Positions 1 to 6,900 of a DNA stretch of 15,245 bases are shown here, piece by piece. The stretch lies in the NCBI GenBank assembly GCA_913046805.1, contig CAJWTA010000022.1, forward strand, positions 1 to 15,245, read 5' to 3'. Made by a program: the position numbers and the translations under genes. The stretch comes from an uncultured Fidelibacterota bacterium. GTDB lineage: Bacteria > Marinisomatota > Marinisomatia > Marinisomatales > TCS55. How positions within the stretch are numbered: position 1 is the stretch's first letter; each line of letters starts with the position of its first letter. The notes beneath the pieces are model-generated. The model made no database searches, had not been told where the DNA came from, and saw only the letters and a program-made list of their open reading frames with translations.

Positions 1-318
1 GGTTTCCCTAGAACTATACCTCAAGCTGAAGGCCTAAACACAATTCTTAAAAATAATTTTCAAATGCTTGATGCTGTAATTAGCTTAACTGCTGATGAAA
101 ATGAACTGGTTGAGAGGCTTATAAAAAGAGGTCAAGATTCTGGTCGCAGTGATGATACTCCAGAAATAATCAAACAAAGGCAGGAGGTATACTGGAAACA
201 GACTTCACCACTAATTGACTATTATTTGAAAAAAAATCTTTTAGAAGAAATAGATGGAATTGGAAGCATAGAAGATATTAAAAATAGAATTTTGGAGTCG
301 TTAAATAATCATGCTTAA
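1..318 (+). CDS. adk: Adenylate kinase, C-terminal part (5' end outside window)
   Basis: Adenylate kinase interconverts ATP + AMP and 2 ADP in the cytoplasm. The frame is open from base 1 and encodes 105 residues before TAA. The visible part starts at the family motif GFPRT followed by Q-A, part of the nucleotide-binding core. It then has R-L-x-x-R and the lid segment G-R-S-D-D with a downstream Q-R, which carry phosphate-contacting arginines. The lid is only about a dozen residues, with no cysteine-rich insertion, so this is the short-lid form. The last codons overlap the coaE start by 8 bases (ATGCTTAA), suggesting coupled translation. The N-terminal P-loop lies before the window. The family call is firm; only the missing half is unseen. 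Confidence 0.95.
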   Translation, partial: GFPRTIPQAEGLNTILKNNFQMLDAVISLTADENELVERLIKRGQDSGRSDDTPEIIKQRQEVYWKQTSPLIDYYLKKNLLEEIDGIGSIEDIKNRILESLNNHA

Positions 319-904
319 AGTGGGCTTAACTGGAGGACTTGGAAGTGGAAAAAGTACCGCAAGTAAATTTTTCAAATCTCTTGGTGCATTTATACTCGAT
401 GCGGACAATACTGCAAAAAAGCTAATTGAAAGCGATGAAAAAGTAAAAGAAGAGTTGATTAAAGAGTTTGGAACGGACATCATGGATGCAAGTTCGAATG
501 TAGATAAAAAAAAATTGGCTAGGGTTGCATTTCAAGATGAGGATCATCAGCAAAGACTTAATTACGTTGTACATCCTCATATTCACAGAGCTATTGACAA
601 ATGTTTTGATAAAACGCTAGATGAGGGCAAGCATGAATTATTTATTGTTGATGCTGCTTTGATATATGAATCCGGTTATGATGCCCATCTGGACTATATA
701 ATAGTCGTTACCGCTCAACTAAAACATAGGATGGAAAGGGCTTTGAATAGAAATACACTCACCCGGGATGAGATACTGAAACGTATTGGGTTCCAGTGGC
801 CTGAAAAAGAAAAAACTAGCCTTGCCGATTTTGTAGTGCACAACGATGGAACAGAAAATGATTTGAAAAATCAAATAGTTGAGCTGTATAAAAAGCTGGT
901 TTAA
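311..904 (+). CDS. coaE: Dephospho-CoA kinase
   Basis: This enzyme phosphorylates the 3'-hydroxyl of the dephospho-CoA ribose with ATP, the last step of coenzyme A synthesis, in the cytoplasm. The 197-residue length is normal. A P-loop G-x4-G-K-S lies at residues 8-15 (within LTGGLGSGKST). The family's D-A-D motif is at 30-32, and VDAALIYES at about 116-124 fits the substrate-binding core. The C-terminal region holds R-x-x-x-Q-W-P (R-I-G-F-Q-W-P), as in CoaE. The ATG is inside the adk stop region, an 8-base overlap. A GGAG sits about 13 bases upstream, which is long for a ribosome site, so re-initiation after adk is plausible. Pairing with adk makes a small nucleotide/cofactor kinase unit; I see no further functional link. 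Confidence 0.96.
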   Translation: MLKVGLTGGLGSGKSTASKFFKSLGAFILDADNTAKKLIESDEKVKEELIKEFGTDIMDASSNVDKKKLARVAFQDEDHQQRLNYVVHPHIHRAIDKCFDKTLDEGKHELFIVDAALIYESGYDAHLDYIIVVTAQLKHRMERALNRNTLTRDEILKRIGFQWPEKEKTSLADFVVHNDGTENDLKNQIVELYKKLV

Positions 905-923
905 AAAATATCTTAGATATTTT
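905..923 (+). other. AT-rich perfect hairpin after coaE
   Basis: AAAATATC, a TTA loop and GATATTTT form a perfect 8-bp inverted repeat starting right after the coaE stop codon. Its stem has one G-C pair and is followed by only a short T run inside the second arm, so it would be a weak intrinsic terminator at best. It could also be an mRNA 3'-end or processing element, or chance in AT-rich DNA. Confidence 0.35.
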
Positions 924-951
924 AACCTGACCCCCTACGGATACCCCAAGA

Positions 952-1815
952 ATGAATTATAAAGAAAAATTCACCTATAAATTTCTCAAGTTTATATCAA
1001 AACATTTGAATAAAGTTGAGAACAAAAGAAGGATTCTTTATACCAATGTTATAGCTTGGTTTGTATACAATTTTATTCCAGTAAGAAAACGAGTTGCTCT
1101 AGAGAATATACAAACTGCTTTTTCTCAACATGACATTAAGTGGGCAAAAAAAATACTTAAAGAATCATACCGCATTACTATTAAAAACTTTATTGAATTC
1201 TTATCGCTTCCTACAATAGCAAAGACATCAAATTTTAAAGTAAAAAATTTAGATGTTTTAAATGATGCCTTAAGTAAAGATAAGGGGGTGATTCTTGTTA
1301 CAGGTCATTATGGACTTTGGGAAAAATGGGGAGCATGGCTCGGCGTAAATGGATATGGATTATCAGGCATTATTCAAAGACAATCAAATAAAGGTTCAGA
1401 TTTATTTTTTAGAGAAATCAGAGAATCCTATGGAATGCGTCAAATTTACAAAAGATCGTCTTTAAGCGAAGTTTACAGCCTTTTGAAAGACAATAAAATA
1501 TTAATACTTGCCAGTGATCAAGATGCTAAAGACAACGGTGTTATCGTTGATTTTTTTGGAAAGAAAACCTCTGTTCCTAAGGGTGCAGCAATTTTTCATT
1601 TAAAAACCAAAGCTGCTCTAATTTTTTCTGTTGGAACTTTAGAATCTAATGGAGATATGAAAATAACATTTGAAGCTGTTGATACTGAAGGAAAGCAATC
1701 AATTCAATCCATAACACAATCATATACTAAAATGCTTGAATTAAAAATATCAAAGAATCCAGATCATTATTTTTGGTTTCATAAAAAGTGGAAAGCAGAT
1801 TATTCATTAAAATGA
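952..1815 (+). CDS. Lipid A biosynthesis-type acyltransferase (LpxL/HtrB/LpxM family)
   Basis: This family transfers fatty acyl chains from acyl-ACP to lipid A precursors or similar acceptors at the inner face of the cytoplasmic membrane. The 287-residue protein has the catalytic H-x4-E motif (H119, E124 in TGHYGLWE). Downstream are the family's S-D-Q-D (188-191) and D-F-F-G (200-203) followed by V-P-K-G-A. The N-terminus is basic with a hydrophobic stretch (about 31-43), fitting membrane association. The ATG at 952 is the only usable start, because an in-frame TGA lies at 928-930 with no start codon between. No Shine-Dalgarno sequence precedes it. Its stop overlaps the tsaC start (ATGA). The acceptor and acyl length cannot be told from sequence; a lauroyl- or myristoyltransferase role in lipid A is the default, and ornithine- or glycolipid acylation is possible. 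Confidence 0.85.
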   Translation: MNYKEKFTYKFLKFISKHLNKVENKRRILYTNVIAWFVYNFIPVRKRVALENIQTAFSQHDIKWAKKILKESYRITIKNFIEFLSLPTIAKTSNFKVKNLDVLNDALSKDKGVILVTGHYGLWEKWGAWLGVNGYGLSGIIQRQSNKGSDLFFREIRESYGMRQIYKRSSLSEVYSLLKDNKILILASDQDAKDNGVIVDFFGKKTSVPKGAAIFHLKTKAALIFSVGTLESNGDMKITFEAVDTEGKQSIQSITQSYTKMLELKISKNPDHYFWFHKKWKADYSLK

Positions 1816-2381
1816 ACACTGTTTCTTTAAAAGATAAAAATGCTATAACCGATGCTATGAGTGTTATTTTAAATGGGGGTATAATTGTTTACCCAACTGA
1901 TACATTGTATGGATTTGGTGTCGATGCGCGTAACAAGCTAGCAATTAAAAAGTTGAATGATATAAAAAAAAGAAAAACTCCTATAAGCGTAATATCTTGG
2001 TCAATTAGAATGGTAGCTTCATGGTCAAATATTAACGATGCCGAACTCAAAATAGCTGAAAATGTATTACGAGAATCAAATACCATCATTATTCCTGTTA
2101 AGAATAATGTCGTTCACAAAAGCATTTTAGCGGATGATGGTTCGCTTGGGATAAGAGTTCCTAACCATTCTTTTCCTATTGAACTATGTAAACAACTTGG
2201 CTTTCCAATCACAACGACATCTGTCAACAGGGCAGGCAAAGACCCATTAAATGATCCTGAATTAATACGTAAGGAGTTTGGTGATGAAATTGATCTAATT
2301 ATCGATGCCGGTAAAATGCCTGATTCTAAAGGTTCATCTGTATACAAACTAGACAACTCTAAACTTAAAATGATTAGATAA
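1812..2381 (+). CDS. tsaC: L-threonylcarbamoyladenylate synthase (TsaC/YrdC family)
   Basis: The enzyme makes threonylcarbamoyl-AMP from threonine, bicarbonate and ATP, the first step of tRNA t6A37 modification, in the cytoplasm. The YrdC fold is clear: Y-P-T-D-T-x-Y-G-x-G at residues 27-36, the K-x-R motif at 52-54 followed by P57, S-L-G-I-R-V-P at 111-117, and S-x-N at 137-139 in TTTSVNRAG. At 189 residues it is the single-domain TsaC type without the Sua5 C-terminal domain. I chose ATG 1812 because it gives a 4-base ATGA overlap with the previous stop; an earlier in-frame ATG at 1788 would add eight residues inside the acyltransferase gene. The C-terminus (SSVYKLDNSKLK) departs from the usual P-S-T-I-V-D, which could mean a YciO-like relative, but the core motifs favour TsaC. 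Confidence 0.9.
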   Translation: MNTVSLKDKNAITDAMSVILNGGIIVYPTDTLYGFGVDARNKLAIKKLNDIKKRKTPISVISWSIRMVASWSNINDAELKIAENVLRESNTIIIPVKNNVVHKSILADDGSLGIRVPNHSFPIELCKQLGFPITTTSVNRAGKDPLNDPELIRKEFGDEIDLIIDAGKMPDSKGSSVYKLDNSKLKMIR

Positions 2382-3085
2382 TGAAAATATTTCTTTCGGC
2401 ACTATTAGTGCATATATTTATTTATGCGGCGGAACCGCCATTTAAACCTGGTGAAATATTAAAATATACAGCTGATTGGAATGGTATTAAGGTGGGAGAA
2501 GCAGAGCTTTTTATTTCTGGTATTGAAAAAGTGAACGGGTTTGATTCGTATAAGATTTCTTTTACTACAAAAACAAAAGGCCTAGCAAACAGAATTTTTC
2601 CTATTAAAGATAGGGTTGATGTCTGGATTGATAAGAAAAATTATTTCACACACAGATTGAAAAAAAATATTAACCAAGCTAACTATAAAGATAAAATTGA
2701 TGTAATCTTTAATTATAATAAATCTACAGCCAAATCAGAGAATGGTATAATCGATATTGATTTCAAAGCTCGTGGACCCTATTCCATGTTTTATTATTTA
2801 AGAACCTTTGAAATTGAACCAGACAAAATAATGATGTTCACATCATACGAAGGAAAGAAAGTGGTAGACTATAATTTAAAAATGTCTGGAACAGAGCTAA
2901 TTGATTCAGACCTTGGAACCTTTTCATGCAAGGTCATTAGACCATTTCAAAAAGGGAAAGAGCTTTTCAAAAATAAGGGTGACATGAGAATTTGGATTAG
3001 CGAAACAACAGAGCGCTTACCTGTGAAAATTCAAATGAAAATTCAATATGGATCCATTACTTTACTTTTAAAGGAAGTTAACTAG
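2381..3085 (+). CDS. Secreted DUF3108 domain protein
   Basis: This is a 234-residue exported protein of the DUF3108 family, whose biochemical role I cannot name. Residues 1-17 look like a signal peptide (MKIFLSALLV, then a short hydrophobic run to A-A-E). The mature start has the family pattern: G-E-x-L-x-Y at about 24-29, D-W-x-G-I at 32-36 and G-E-A at 39-41. The rest is strand-rich, with repeated basic-aromatic alternation such as D-x-W-I-D and the late R-x-W-I-S-x-x-x-x-R-L-P-V-K, suggesting a beta-sheet lipocalin- or LolA-like fold. That fold idea is inference. The ATG overlaps the tsaC stop by one base (TAATG). Its TAG stop shares the palindrome CTAG with the opposing rseP stop. Periplasmic location beside a lipid acyltransferase hints at an envelope role. 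Confidence 0.8.
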   Translation: MKIFLSALLVHIFIYAAEPPFKPGEILKYTADWNGIKVGEAELFISGIEKVNGFDSYKISFTTKTKGLANRIFPIKDRVDVWIDKKNYFTHRLKKNINQANYKDKIDVIFNYNKSTAKSENGIIDIDFKARGPYSMFYYLRTFEIEPDKIMMFTSYEGKKVVDYNLKMSGTELIDSDLGTFSCKVIRPFQKGKELFKNKGDMRIWISETTERLPVKIQMKIQYGSITLLLKEVN

Positions 3086-4239
3086 CCAAATAATCTTCCT
3101 ATATCATTTATCATTACTGATATCATTAATAGAAGCAAAAGCAGCGTCCCTGTTTGTTGAATTAACATTCTCACTCTTAGTGATAAAGGTCTTCTAATTG
3201 CACCTTCAATAAGAGTAATAAATATATGGCCTCCATCTAGTCCAGGTATCGGTAAAATATTTAAAAAAGCAAGATTACAACTTATCAGTGCCATCAAAGC
3301 AAAGTATGAACTAAGGCCTAATTCAAACGCTTGTCCAGCTAACTGACCAATCATAATTGGCCCACCAAGTTGATCGAATTTAGCTTGACCAGAAGTAAGC
3401 ATTTGAATACTATATACGATCATCCCAAAACCCTGAATAGTTCTCTGCGTAGCAATATCTATACTTTCAGTGAAAGTAGACGGTCTATATTCTTGGCGTA
3501 TACCAATCTGACCAAGGGTATCTCCTTTAAAATTCATTTGAAAAGCAGTTGTCATATTGACAGTATTTGATTTACCATCCCTGAGGTATTTTAGCTCTAT
3601 TGCTTCATTAGGACGCGGGTAAATCTCTGAAACCAAACTATCCCAAGAAGAAATTGTTTTACCATCAATAGATTTGATAACATCACCAGGAAGTAGTCCA
3701 TTTTTTTCTGCTGGAGCTCCTTCCATTACCTGACCAATTACAGGCAAGTTAGATACAGGTACGGCCCCACTATTTATTGCTAATCCCATGTAAATAATAA
3801 ACGCCATTAAGGTGTTCATTAAAACACCCGCGCTCATAAACCATATTTGTTGCCATCTTGGCTTACTCATCAGCTCATATGGTTTATGATCAAAAGAGGT
3901 ATCCATGCTCTCATCAATCATTCCGGCTACCTTAACATATCCTCCAAATGGAATTATAGCTAAACAATACTCTGTGCCAGATCCTTTTTTCCCTTTTCGA
4001 TTTATCGTTGTACTTAAAACTGGTTGCCATTTGAATGAGCCTTCGTCATCTTTCTTAAAAAAGAATAAATTAACTTTCCAGCCGCCTGGTACCGAAGTAA
4101 AAGTGCCTAGCCTAGGAGGAAAACCAACTGAAAACCTTTCAACTTTTACTCCAATCGACCTTGCAGCAAGATAATGTCCAAGTTCATGAACAAAAACTAA
4201 AATGCTTATTAAAAAAGCAAATGCTATAATATATGTCAT
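3082..4239 (-). CDS. rseP: Site-2 protease RseP (RIP zinc metalloprotease)
   Basis: An inner-membrane zinc protease that cuts transmembrane segments, typically of anti-sigma factors or leftover signal peptides. With ATG at 4239 it has 385 residues. The first helix carries the zinc site H-E-L-G-H (18-22). One PDZ domain lies at about 163-245 (A-x-x-x-G-L-x-x-G-D and I-D-G-K). The second conserved segment is L-x-I-P-G-L-D-G-G-H (329-338), with D335 as the likely third ligand. C-terminal helices follow (about 315-330 and 362-380). Only one PDZ is present, whereas the E. coli enzyme has two. A hydrophilic insertion at about 44-88 separates H-E-L-G-H from F-G-G-Y-V-K. AGAGG eight bases upstream supports ATG 4239 over an in-frame TTG directly before it. 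It is last in the envelope operon, 19 bases after dxr. Confidence 0.94.
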   Translation of the reverse strand: MTYIIAFAFLISILVFVHELGHYLAARSIGVKVERFSVGFPPRLGTFTSVPGGWKVNLFFFKKDDEGSFKWQPVLSTTINRKGKKGSGTEYCLAIIPFGGYVKVAGMIDESMDTSFDHKPYELMSKPRWQQIWFMSAGVLMNTLMAFIIYMGLAINSGAVPVSNLPVIGQVMEGAPAEKNGLLPGDVIKSIDGKTISSWDSLVSEIYPRPNEAIELKYLRDGKSNTVNMTTAFQMNFKGDTLGQIGIRQEYRPSTFTESIDIATQRTIQGFGMIVYSIQMLTSGQAKFDQLGGPIMIGQLAGQAFELGLSSYFALMALISCNLAFLNILPIPGLDGGHIFITLIEGAIRRPLSLRVRMLIQQTGTLLLLLLMISVMINDIGRLFG

Positions 4240-4247
4240 CAATTAAA

Positions 4248-4252
4248 CCTCT
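4248..4252 (-). promoter_or_regulatory. Shine-Dalgarno site for rseP
   Basis: On the minus strand AGAGG is followed by TTTAATTG and then ATG, a spacing of 8 bases. An in-frame TTG sits just before the ATG with only 5 bases of spacing. The spacing favours the ATG at 4239-4237 as the start. Confidence 0.55.
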
Positions 4253-4258
4253 AAAATA

Positions 4259-5413
4259 TTAATTTTTACTATGATATGATTTTACGAAATTTGTCGCCCA
4301 TATCTCAATATTAAGTATTTCATCTATTGAAGGGGCTGAGACAAGCTCATGTTTTTCACATGCCATTTCGATTATTTTAGGTATCTCGTTAAAGCTTATC
4401 TCTTTATTTAAAAATTTATACACAGCTTGTTCATTTGCAACATTCAAAACCGCCGGAGCAGTTCCCCCTGCATCAAGAACGTCAAATGCTAACCTCATAC
4501 AAGGAAATTTTTTAAAATCAGGTTTTTCAAAAGTTAATGAATGAATTTCGGTTAAATCTAACTCTTTCCAATTCGCTTCGTGATGCGAAGGATAGGTAAG
4601 TGCATATTGAATTGGAATTTTCATATCCGGGAGGCCCAGCTGTGCTTTAATTGATTTATCTTTAAATTCAACCATAGAATGAATGATCGACTGAGGGTGT
4701 ATTACAATTTCTATTTTTTCAGTGGGTAAATTAAAAAGCCAATATGCTTCAATGACCTCAAGACCTTTGTTCATCATAGTGGCTGAATCGATAGTTATTT
4801 TATTGCCCATATCCCAATTAGGATGTTTTAATGCCTGCTCTGGTGTTATAGTATTAAACTCTTTAATTGAAATCGTCCTGAAAGGACCGCCGCTTCCTGT
4901 TAAAATAATTTTATTTATTTCGTTGTTATCTTCTCCGGTAAGACATTGCCATATGGCTGAATGCTCACTGTCGACAGGAAAAATTTTAACTCCATTTCTA
5001 ATTGCTAAATCATTAATTATTGATCCTGCCATTACTAGGCTTTCTTTATTGCTTAAAGCAACATCAACTTTAGATCGAATAGCGCTTATAGTGGGTTCCA
5101 TTCCCGCTGAACCCACAAGTGCATTTAACAGCAAATCAATATTTTCATAAGATGCTAATTCTAAGAGGCCTTTTCTTCCCTTCAAAATTTTAACATCAAA
5201 TGAGCTCAACTTTTCTTCAACGAAATCTGCAGAATTTCTATCAACAATTGAAACAAATTTGGGTTGATATTTTTTCACCTGCTCAACCAAAAGCTTGCTA
5301 TTTTTATTTGCTGACAAGCCCACAACTCTAAACTGATCATTGAAGTTATCAATCACACTTAAAGCGTTTTGCCCTATCGATCCGGTTGAACCTAATATAG
5401 TAACTTTTTTCAT
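4259..5413 (-). CDS. dxr: 1-deoxy-D-xylulose 5-phosphate reductoisomerase
   Basis: Dxr (IspC) converts deoxyxylulose phosphate to 2-C-methyl-erythritol 4-phosphate with NADPH, the committed step of the MEP isoprenoid pathway. All family marks are present in 384 residues. The dinucleotide-binding G-S-T-G-S-I-G is at 8-14 and A-L-S-N-K-E-S at 119-125. The metal ligands D148 and E150 lie in P-V-D-S-E-H-S-A, and E219 lies in M-N-K-G-L-E. The K-H-P-N-W-x-M-G-x-K-I-T loop is at 197-207. Length and motif spacing match the E. coli enzyme closely. The ATG abuts the upstream gene's TAA with no gap (TAAATG) and only a weak purine run precedes it, so translation may depend on coupling. In this operon it would feed isoprenoid precursors to UppS. 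Confidence 0.98.
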   Translation of the reverse strand: MKKVTILGSTGSIGQNALSVIDNFNDQFRVVGLSANKNSKLLVEQVKKYQPKFVSIVDRNSADFVEEKLSSFDVKILKGRKGLLELASYENIDLLLNALVGSAGMEPTISAIRSKVDVALSNKESLVMAGSIINDLAIRNGVKIFPVDSEHSAIWQCLTGEDNNEINKIILTGSGGPFRTISIKEFNTITPEQALKHPNWDMGNKITIDSATMMNKGLEVIEAYWLFNLPTEKIEIVIHPQSIIHSMVEFKDKSIKAQLGLPDMKIPIQYALTYPSHHEANWKELDLTEIHSLTFEKPDFKKFPCMRLAFDVLDAGGTAPAVLNVANEQAVYKFLNKEISFNEIPKIIEMACEKHELVSAPSIDEILNIEIWATNFVKSYHSKN

Positions 5414-6106
5414 TTAAAATTCTTTTTGTAAACCAATTGAGACCATTGATTGATTAGAGTTATAAATATAACTTGGCAATAATTTTATACCCATAAGATT
5501 GATAGTGGTTCCAATGATGACATTACTAAAGGTATACTGAAAATTTTGCGAATCTGTTTTTTGCTCAACATTGTAATTGATACCTTTCACATTATTTGTA
5601 GAAACTCCTAAAGCAAAACCATAATTATTTATAGAAACACTTCGCAAAATAGATAAGCTCAAGGATGAAGATCTATTAGTATTATATGAACGATATACTC
5701 CAGAGTTAATACCAAAAGTCCAAGGAGAAATTGTTTCTTCTTTTCCTGGCTTATATACTAAACCCCAACCATAAATATTTAACGCATTCTCTTTGTTTGA
5801 GTGCGCTGACATCCTTCCAATTAGATCTAGATTCCAAGAAACCCTTATGTTGCCCACTAAAACAGGAGTTAGGCCAACGTTAGAAATTTCGTTACCTGAT
5901 ATGAAAAAACTAGATAATGCTACATTTTTATTATTACCTATACGTTCAAAAGAAAAAGTGGTGGTTACTGTTGAAACATTTACAATGTACGGATTTAGAT
6001 CTTTAATATTCTGCGACTGCTGTGTGCGATCAATCTGTGCAAAAACAATCTCAACAAGTTGAAAATAAAATAAGAATGAAAAGATAAAGGAAGAAGAGGT
6101 TCGCAT
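5414..6106 (-). CDS. Unrecognised exported protein, probable outer-membrane beta-barrel
   Basis: I do not recognise this 230-residue protein. The first 24 residues form a signal peptide: an early R, a long F/L/I-rich core and V-F-A-Q at the likely cut. The mature part is rich in N, S, T and aromatics and has short alternating polar/hydrophobic stretches (for example INLMGIKLLPSYIYN). It ends S-I-G-L-Q-K-E-F, with a terminal phenylalanine as in many outer-membrane barrel proteins recognised by BamA. It has few cysteines or charged clusters and no enzymatic motif. About 200 mature residues would suit a barrel of 8-10 strands. It lies 21 bases after lpxA and directly abuts dxr, so it is probably cotranscribed with lipid A and Bam genes. 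A small porin-like or OMP assembly-related role is a guess; the barrel call itself is moderately likely. Confidence 0.6.
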   Translation of the reverse strand: MRTSSSFIFSFLFYFQLVEIVFAQIDRTQQSQNIKDLNPYIVNVSTVTTTFSFERIGNNKNVALSSFFISGNEISNVGLTPVLVGNIRVSWNLDLIGRMSAHSNKENALNIYGWGLVYKPGKEETISPWTFGINSGVYRSYNTNRSSSLSLSILRSVSINNYGFALGVSTNNVKGINYNVEQKTDSQNFQYTFSNVIIGTTINLMGIKLLPSYIYNSNQSMVSIGLQKEF

Positions 6107-6127
6107 AACAGGCTAAATAGTTTGATT

Positions 6128-6895
6128 TTAAATTATTCCGCGACTGCTTGACTCTATGAAGTTAACGATCTCCTTGACCTCTTCAATTTGAGGAATTTCA
6201 TTTTTAATTACTTTTAGCGCCTCACCTCTATTTCGCTTTGACATGAAGTATGTTCTATACGTTTTTTTAATCAACGATCTTACCTCCTCCGAAAAACCCC
6301 TTCTTTCAAGTCCAATTTTATTTATTCCCACAAACCTAAGAGGGATTCCTGCTCCAATAATAAATGGTGGGACATCTTGCTTTGCAGAAAAACCACCTCC
6401 TATGAGAGATTGCTTTCCAATTTTTACAAATTGATGAATCATTGCACCGCCACCAATATTGCACCAATCCCCAATTTCAACATGACCCCCCAAAGTAGCA
6501 ATATTTGCCATGATAACATTATTGCCAACAATGCAATCATGAGCGATATGGGTTGATGCCATAAGCAACACATTATCTCCAACCACTGTTTTACCATATG
6601 CTGAGGTACCTCTGTTTATGGTAACAAATTCTCTTATTATTACGTTATCACCTACTAAAGTTAGGGTATCTTCACCATCATACTTTAAGTCTTGTGGAAC
6701 CTCACCAATTGAATTGTTGTGATATATTTTGCATTCTGATCCAATTTGTGTGCCAGAACATATTGTATTATGGTTCCCTATAAATGTATTATTTCCAATA
6801 TCAACATTATCTTCAATAATTGTGTAGGCTCCGATTGATACATTTTGACCAATTGTAGCCTTAGGTGAAACTAAAGCTGTTGGATGAATTGAGAT
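6128..6895 (-). CDS. lpxA: UDP-GlcNAc O-acyltransferase LpxA (no standard start codon)
   Basis: LpxA transfers a 3-hydroxyacyl chain from ACP to UDP-GlcNAc, the first step of lipid A synthesis, in the cytoplasm. The frame is unbroken from an in-frame TGA at 6919-6917 to the stop at 6128. Left-handed beta-helix hexapeptides begin at I-H-P-T-A and run through about residue 180, and the catalytic His is H119 in T-H-I-A-H-D-C. I-H-Q-F is conserved, and a glycine aligns with the chain-length residue Gly173 of E. coli, compatible with a long (C14-like) chain. The C-terminal helical domain follows. No ATG, GTG, TTG or CTG occurs before an internal GTG at 6586, which would remove a third of the helix. 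ATC at 6895 is my proposed start: 255 residues, with AGGGG ten bases upstream. ATT at 6889 is the alternative. Function is certain; the start is not. Confidence 0.9.
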   Translation of the reverse strand: MSIHPTALVSPKATIGQNVSIGAYTIIEDNVDIGNNTFIGNHNTICSGTQIGSECKIYHNNSIGEVPQDLKYDGEDTLTLVGDNVIIREFVTINRGTSAYGKTVVGDNVLLMASTHIAHDCIVGNNVIMANIATLGGHVEIGDWCNIGGGAMIHQFVKIGKQSLIGGGFSAKQDVPPFIIGAGIPLRFVGINKIGLERRGFSEEVRSLIKKTYRTYFMSKRNRGEALKVIKNEIPQIEEVKEIVNFIESSSRGII

Positions 6896-6900
6896 TTGAT

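Noticed and set aside
1788..1811. Eight-residue N-terminal extension of TsaC
   Set aside because: It would overlap the acyltransferase by 28 bases, and the YrdC fold starts later; ATG 1812 with its ATGA overlap is the simpler start.
4240..4242. TTG as the rseP start
   Set aside because: The adjacent ATG has better spacing from AGAGG and gives the same protein less one residue.
4722..5150. A 142-residue plus-strand reading frame
   Set aside because: It lies wholly inside dxr on the opposite strand, where Dxr catalytic motifs are intact; its composition looks like an antisense shadow with no ribosome site.
6128..6586. A 152-residue truncated lpxA or an lpxA pseudogene
   Set aside because: The same frame continues without a stop to 6917 and encodes the complete conserved N-terminal half of LpxA, so the short form only reflects the absence of a standard start.
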